Assembly: GCF_010731635.1 (NCBI RefSeq) | Contig: NZ_AP022583.1 | Span: 2,790,001 to 2,854,000 of the forward strand | Source: Mycobacterium noviomagense | GTDB lineage: Bacteria; Actinomycetota; Actinomycetes; Mycobacteriales; Mycobacteriaceae | Length of the DNA stretch: 64,000 bases | Direction of reading: 5' to 3' | Shown here: positions 60,030-64,000 of the stretch, in pieces | Position numbering within the stretch: position 1 is the stretch's first letter | How the letters are laid out: every line of letters starts with the position of its first letter | The notes under the pieces: generated by a model | The model's database searches: none | Seen by the model: only the letters and a program-made list of their open reading frames with translations | Told to the model about the DNA's origin: nothing | Program-made: the position numbers and the translations under genes

Positions 60030-62054
60030 TTACCAGTGCACGCCCGGCACCAACCGCACCGCCCGTCTGACCGGCCTTGTGACCGGCCTTAGTGCCCGCA
60101 TGCGGGTGACGGCGCGGACCGGCCGCTTGGGCCTGCGCCGCGACGATGGCCGAACAGCAACAGGTTCCGGCGGCGCCAGCCCAAGCGCCGCAGCGGAATC
60201 CGGGTAGCCGAGGTAAATCTGATGCATGATCCGCCGCGACAGCTTGGGCGTGAAGTAGTGGCCGGCCTCCGAAAGCGTGCCCAGCGGGGTGTCGATGCGC
60301 ACCGGCTTCTCGATCAGCGCGCGCACCACCATCGCCGCCGCATGCTCGACGCTGATCGGTGGCACCGGGTTGAGCCGCCGCGACGGCGCGATCATCGGCG
60401 TGGCCACCAGCGGCATGTGGATGTTGGTGAACGTGATGTGGTCCGACAGCGTCTCGGCGGCGACCACCTCGGCGAACGCGTCGAGCGCGGCCTTGGTCGG
60501 CAGGTAGGCGCTGTACTTGGGATTGCGGGCCTGCACACCGCCGCTCGAGACGTTGACGACATGGCCGAATCGGCGCTCCCGCCAGTGCGGCAGCAGCGCC
60601 AGCACCATCCGCACGGCGCCGAAGTAGTTGACCGCCATCATCCGCTCGTAGTCGTGCAGCCGGTCGGTGGAGTTGACCACCGAGCGGCGGATCGACCGGC
60701 CGGCGTTGTTGACCAAATAGTCGACGTGATCGAACCGGCCGAGGATGTCCTTGACGGTGTGCTCGACCGATGACGAGTCGGTGACGTCGCAGGTGAAGGC
60801 ATACGCCTGCCCGCCGGCCGCGCGGATCTCGGCGACCAGCTCGTCGAGCGCTTCGGCATTGCGGGCCAGCGCGAACACCGTCGCCCCCCGCGCGGCCACC
60901 GCGATCGCCGAGGCGCGCCCGATGCCGCTGGACGCACCGGTGATGATGACGTGCCGCCCGACCAGCGGCCCGGCGGGGTCGCCACGACGGGCCCGGTCGG
61001 GGTCGAGGTGCTCGGCCCAGTACCGCCAAAGCCTGGGCGCGTAGCAGGCAAACTCGGGTAGTTCGACCCCACTGCCATGCAAGGCCTTTCGCGTCTCGTC
61101 GGAGATGAACGTGGGTCTCAGGTCCACGACGTCGAGCACCTCGCCGGGGATGCCCAGTTGGGCGGCCGCCATGTTGCGGACCGCCTTGGCGCGGCCGCGC
61201 ACCTTGAGCACCGACGTCGCGACAGAGCGCGGCAGCGACCCGCGCAGCGGCGGCAATCCGGCCGCCTCGGCGACGCTGCGGTAAATCCCGCGCAGCCCAA
61301 TGGTTTTCGGTGCGGTCAGGTGGAACGTCTGCCCGTCGCGACCCTCGGCGTGCATCAATGCAACCAGCGCGTCGACCACGTAGTCGACAGGGACGATGTT
61401 GGTGCGCCCGGTGTCCGGCAGCATGATCGGCGTAAACCGGGGCAACGCAGCAAGCTTGGCCAGTACCGGGAAGAAGTAGTACGGCCCGTCGACCTTGTCC
61501 ATCTCGCCGGTGCGCGAATCACCGACCACGACCGCCGGACGGTACACGCGGTAACGCAGGTCCGCCGTCGAGCGCACCAGCAGCTCGGCCTCGAACTTCG
61601 TCTGGTGATACGGCGTCGGCAGCCGCTGACCCACGTCGAAATCCGCTTCGGTGTACTCGCCGCGGAAGTCGCCGGCCACCGCGATCGACGACACGTGATG
61701 CAAGGTGGCATCGAGCCGGCGCGCTAACTCGATCACCGAGCGGGTCCCCTCGACGTTGGCGGCCCGCTGCTCCGGCTCCCCAGCGGTGATGTCGTAGATG
61801 GCCGCGCAGTGCACTACATGGTCGACGTCGCCCAGCTCGGCGATGGCCTGTTCCGTTAGATCGAGGTCCGCCGCGGCGATGTCGCCGACGAGCGGTTTGG
61901 CCCGCTCACCCCACTCGGTGGCGAGCTGCTCGAAGCGGCTCAGTGACTGGCGGCGCACCAACACCCATACCTCGGCGTCCGCTCGGGTGGCCAGCAGCCG
62001 GGACACCACCCGGCGCCCGATAAACCCGGTACCGCCGGTAACGACATAGCGCAT
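60030..62054 (-). CDS. acrA1: Two-domain fatty acyl-CoA reductase / SDR (AcrA1-type)
   Basis: 674-aa fusion. Domain 1 (about 1-360) is an extended SDR/male-sterility-type reductase: GGTGFIG at 6-12, YHQTK as YxxxK and VPVDYV. Domain 2 (about 370-610) is a classical SDR: TGASSGIG, NNAG and YLPTK. A basic C-terminal tail follows. This two-domain layout reduces fatty acyl-CoA, probably for wax or lipid synthesis. Start ATG 62054 (MRYVVTGG) is preferred to the ATG at 62063. Homologue of Rv3391, recalled at about 650 aa. Confidence 0.92.
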   Translation of the reverse strand: MRYVVTGGTGFIGRRVVSRLLATRADAEVWVLVRRQSLSRFEQLATEWGERAKPLVGDIAAADLDLTEQAIAELGDVDHVVHCAAIYDITAGEPEQRAANVEGTRSVIELARRLDATLHHVSSIAVAGDFRGEYTEADFDVGQRLPTPYHQTKFEAELLVRSTADLRYRVYRPAVVVGDSRTGEMDKVDGPYYFFPVLAKLAALPRFTPIMLPDTGRTNIVPVDYVVDALVALMHAEGRDGQTFHLTAPKTIGLRGIYRSVAEAAGLPPLRGSLPRSVATSVLKVRGRAKAVRNMAAAQLGIPGEVLDVVDLRPTFISDETRKALHGSGVELPEFACYAPRLWRYWAEHLDPDRARRGDPAGPLVGRHVIITGASSGIGRASAIAVAARGATVFALARNAEALDELVAEIRAAGGQAYAFTCDVTDSSSVEHTVKDILGRFDHVDYLVNNAGRSIRRSVVNSTDRLHDYERMMAVNYFGAVRMVLALLPHWRERRFGHVVNVSSGGVQARNPKYSAYLPTKAALDAFAEVVAAETLSDHITFTNIHMPLVATPMIAPSRRLNPVPPISVEHAAAMVVRALIEKPVRIDTPLGTLSEAGHYFTPKLSRRIMHQIYLGYPDSAAALGLAPPEPVAVRPSSRRRPKRPVRAVTRMRALRPVTRPVRRAVRLVPGVHW

Positions 62055-62129
62055 GGAAGCCATCGTGACCGCTCGCCGACGAGCCGTCAACAACGTGTGA
62101 CGCGATCGGCCCTCGCCCGCGCTGGCCTA

Positions 62130-62834
62130 CTAGAACTGGCGGATGCCGTCCCAGTCCACCAGCGTCCAGCCGGAGGATGGGCTGCCGGTGATCACGACCT
62201 TGCCGATGTTCGGCAGCGGATGGTTGGTCAGCAGGTCGTCTCGCCCGTTTTTCACGTTCATCAGCGTCCACACCATGATCGCGTTGCCGTGCGAGAACGC
62301 GACCGGCTTGCTGTTGCCGCTGTCATAGATCTTCTGCACGGCCCCGGTGAATTCATCGTTGAATCGGTTGCCGTCGATCGAGCCGGGGATGCCGTCTTTG
62401 CGATCGCCCTTCAGCCAGTCCTTCGGCGCCAGCATGTACGTCGAGTTGGCCATTGACTGCGGCTTGCCGTCAAACCAGCCGGCGCTGATCTCCCGCAGCC
62501 CGGGCAGGATCTGCACGTGCTTGCCGAGCTCGTCGGCCAGCGGCGCAGCGGTTTGTTGTGTTCGGACCATGGTGGAGGCGTAGATGCCGTCGTACCCGTT
62601 GCGGCCGAGTTGGTGGGCGATCTGTTGAGCCTGCGCCTCGCCGTCGTGGGTAAGGCCGGGTCCGGGCACCTCGGTGTTGATGATGTTGTCGGCGTTGCTT
62701 TGGGACTGAGCGTGCCGGACGAAGGTCAGGGTGATGGTGCGCGGCTGCGGTGTACTACCACAGGCGCCGACGGCCACGGTCGCAGCCAGTACGGCCGCCG
62801 CCTTCCAGATGACGGTACGGATGCGGTTGGGCAT
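62130..62834 (-). CDS. lpqD: Histidine-phosphatase-family lipoprotein LpqD
   Basis: 234-aa predicted lipoprotein. Signal peptide with lipobox AVGAC; Cys25 would be lipidated. The phosphatase domain has the catalytic FVRHAQS motif (His phosphorylation site at about residue 41) and a second conserved His in FSHGNAIM. It acts outside the membrane; substrate unknown. Encoded 75 bp upstream of acrA1 in the same direction and divergent from htdY. Homologue of Rv3390. Confidence 0.9.
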   Translation of the reverse strand: MPNRIRTVIWKAAAVLAATVAVGACGSTPQPRTITLTFVRHAQSQSNADNIINTEVPGPGLTHDGEAQAQQIAHQLGRNGYDGIYASTMVRTQQTAAPLADELGKHVQILPGLREISAGWFDGKPQSMANSTYMLAPKDWLKGDRKDGIPGSIDGNRFNDEFTGAVQKIYDSGNSKPVAFSHGNAIMVWTLMNVKNGRDDLLTNHPLPNIGKVVITGSPSSGWTLVDWDGIRQF

Positions 62835-62971
62835 GGCGATAGCCTGCCTTGCCGGCTGCCTCGATGTGGTGGGTTTGGTGCGGTTGGTGTGTCTAAATGG
62901 GCGTGGTACACCAACGAGGCCTTGATCAGGGGCGTGCGATGGGCGACGCCCACAAGCGAGAGGAGACCCGC

Positions 62972-63844
62972 ATGGCGATCGACCCGAATGCCATCGGCGC
63001 GGTGACGGAGCCGATGCTGTTCGAGTGGACCGACCGCGACACCATGCTCTACGCGCTCGGTGTCGGCGCCGGGACCGATGATCTGTCCTTCACCACGGAA
63101 AACAGCCATGGCGTCACCCAGCAGGTGCTGCCCACCTACGCGGTGATCTGCTGTCCCGCTTTCGGTGCCGCGGCGAAGATCGGAACGTTCAACTGGGCCA
63201 TGCTCTTGCATGGCTCTCAGGCCATCCGGCTGCACGCGCCGCTGCCACCCGCGGGGAAATTGTCCGTGGTTTCCGAAGTGGCCGACATCCAAGACAAGGG
63301 CGAGGGTAAAAACGCGATCGTGGTGCTGCGCGGCCGGGGCACCGATCCCGATTCACAGACGCTGGTCGCTGAAACGCTCACCACGCTTGTCATCCGCGGA
63401 GCCGGTGGCTTCGGGGGAGAGCCGGGTCAGCGCCCGGCCGCGCCGGAATTTCCCGACCGCGAGCCCGACGCGCGAATCCCCTTGCCGACCCGAGAGGACC
63501 TGCCGCTGATCTACCGGCTCTCCGGCGACCGCAACCCGTTACACAGCGACCCATGGTTCGCCAGGGAGATGGCCGGGTTTCCCAAGCCGATCATGCACGG
63601 ACTGTGCACCTACGGGGTGTCGGGCCGGGCCCTGGTCGCGGAGTTGGGCAAGGGCGACGCCGCCAAGATCACCGCTATCGCCGCCCGATTCACCTCTCCG
63701 GTATTTCCCGGCGAAACCCTGACCACCTTGATCTGGCGCACCGAACCCGGCAAGGCGGTGTACCGCACCGAGGCTTCTGGCGCCGACGGCAGTGACGCTC
63801 GGATAGTGCTCGACGACGGCGCGGTGGAATACCTGGCGGAGTAA
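62972..63844 (+). CDS. htdY: (3R)-hydroxyacyl-CoA/ACP dehydratase HtdY
   Basis: 290-aa double-hotdog MaoC-type hydratase, same length as I recall for Rv3389c. The hydratase-2 motif YRLSGDRNPLHSDPWFA (about residues 180-196) carries the catalytic Asp and His. It acts on 3-hydroxyacyl thioesters in mycobacterial fatty-acid metabolism. ATG 62972 follows GAGAGGAG; the frame is open upstream to 62897 without similarity. Confidence 0.94.
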   Translation: MAIDPNAIGAVTEPMLFEWTDRDTMLYALGVGAGTDDLSFTTENSHGVTQQVLPTYAVICCPAFGAAAKIGTFNWAMLLHGSQAIRLHAPLPPAGKLSVVSEVADIQDKGEGKNAIVVLRGRGTDPDSQTLVAETLTTLVIRGAGGFGGEPGQRPAAPEFPDREPDARIPLPTREDLPLIYRLSGDRNPLHSDPWFAREMAGFPKPIMHGLCTYGVSGRALVAELGKGDAAKITAIAARFTSPVFPGETLTTLIWRTEPGKAVYRTEASGADGSDARIVLDDGAVEYLAE

Positions 63845-63898
63845 CGAATTTTTCCGCTCCGCACCCCTGCGGCGGACCGTCATGGCAGGCTGCGGATC

Positions 63899-64000
63899 AT
63901 GGCGTTCAAACTCACCTACAGCGATGGACAAGAGACCGACTACGACGACAACACCAAGTGGGAAGTCGAAGCCGGTGTGCTCAAGATGGGACGTGAGGAA
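63899..64000 (+). CDS. Hypothetical protein, 3' end outside window
   Basis: ATG 63899 opens a frame that continues to the window edge: 34 codons, MAFKLTYSDGQETDYDD at the start, acidic and hydrophilic. It resembles the N-terminus of small conserved actinobacterial hypothetical proteins. Too short to identify. It lies 54 bp after htdY. Confidence 0.6.
   Translation, partial: MAFKLTYSDGQETDYDDNTKWEVEAGVLKMGREE

Overview
The window is chromosomal DNA from a mycobacterium, most likely a non-tuberculous species. It is GC-rich. It holds an ESX-4 type VII secretion locus, whiB3, sigD with its anti-sigma factor, two groE-linked genes, guaB2/guaB3/choD, imuA'/imuB and acrA1/htdY. This is the order I recall for M. 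tuberculosis from about Rv3450c down to Rv3389c, seen here on the opposite strand. Names such as Rv3446c come from memory of that genome; no search was run.

Layout: 1-9781 is ESX-4 (eccB4 cut by the window edge, mycP4, eccD4, eccC4, an Rv3446c-like protein, esxU, esxT). 10029-12406 is rplM-rpsI and glmM. 12445-14281 is an ESX-associated pair, the second member frameshifted. 14286-17766 is accessory metabolism (F420-type oxidoreductase, alpha/beta-hydrolase-like protein, cupin, secreted protein, deazaflavin nitroreductase-like protein). 17877-24865 is glmS, then two rhomboid-like paralogues flanking an SDR and a flavin monooxygenase, then a methyltransferase. 24984-32698 is a forward run: nnr, gadB, alr, a hydrolase, tsaE, tsaB, rimI, tsaD. 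A secreted C39-like protein lies convergent to it. 33542-35714 is groES-groEL1 behind a CIRCE element.

The most unusual stretch is 35646-37849. The last ~70 bp of groEL1 occur twice as direct repeats about 2.1 kb apart, and both copies still encode the same C-terminal tail. Between them lie a DUF2510 membrane protein and a three-gene reverse-strand operon of small proteins I cannot assign. The left copy coincides with the region that mycobacteriophage Bxb1 uses as attB in groEL1. I read this as a small integrated element, or the remnant of a larger one, that restores the groEL1 3' end. No integrase is present.

37983-44647 holds an adenylate cyclase, an SDR, a DUF1345 protein, whiB3, an Rv3415c-like protein, sigD-rsdA and a DUF5319 protein. 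44797-49278 is guaB2-guaB3-choD. 49275-50795 is an alkylsulfatase-type dioxygenase divergent from a TetR regulator across two palindromic operators. 50811-54002 is a GH65 enzyme paired with a beta-phosphoglucomutase-like HAD protein. 54104-58217 is guaA and the SOS-controlled imuA'-imuB cassette. 58208-63844 is a nucleoside hydrolase, a 2OG dioxygenase, acrA1, lpqD and htdY. One partial gene runs off the right edge. I saw no tRNA, rRNA, intact insertion sequence or CRISPR array.
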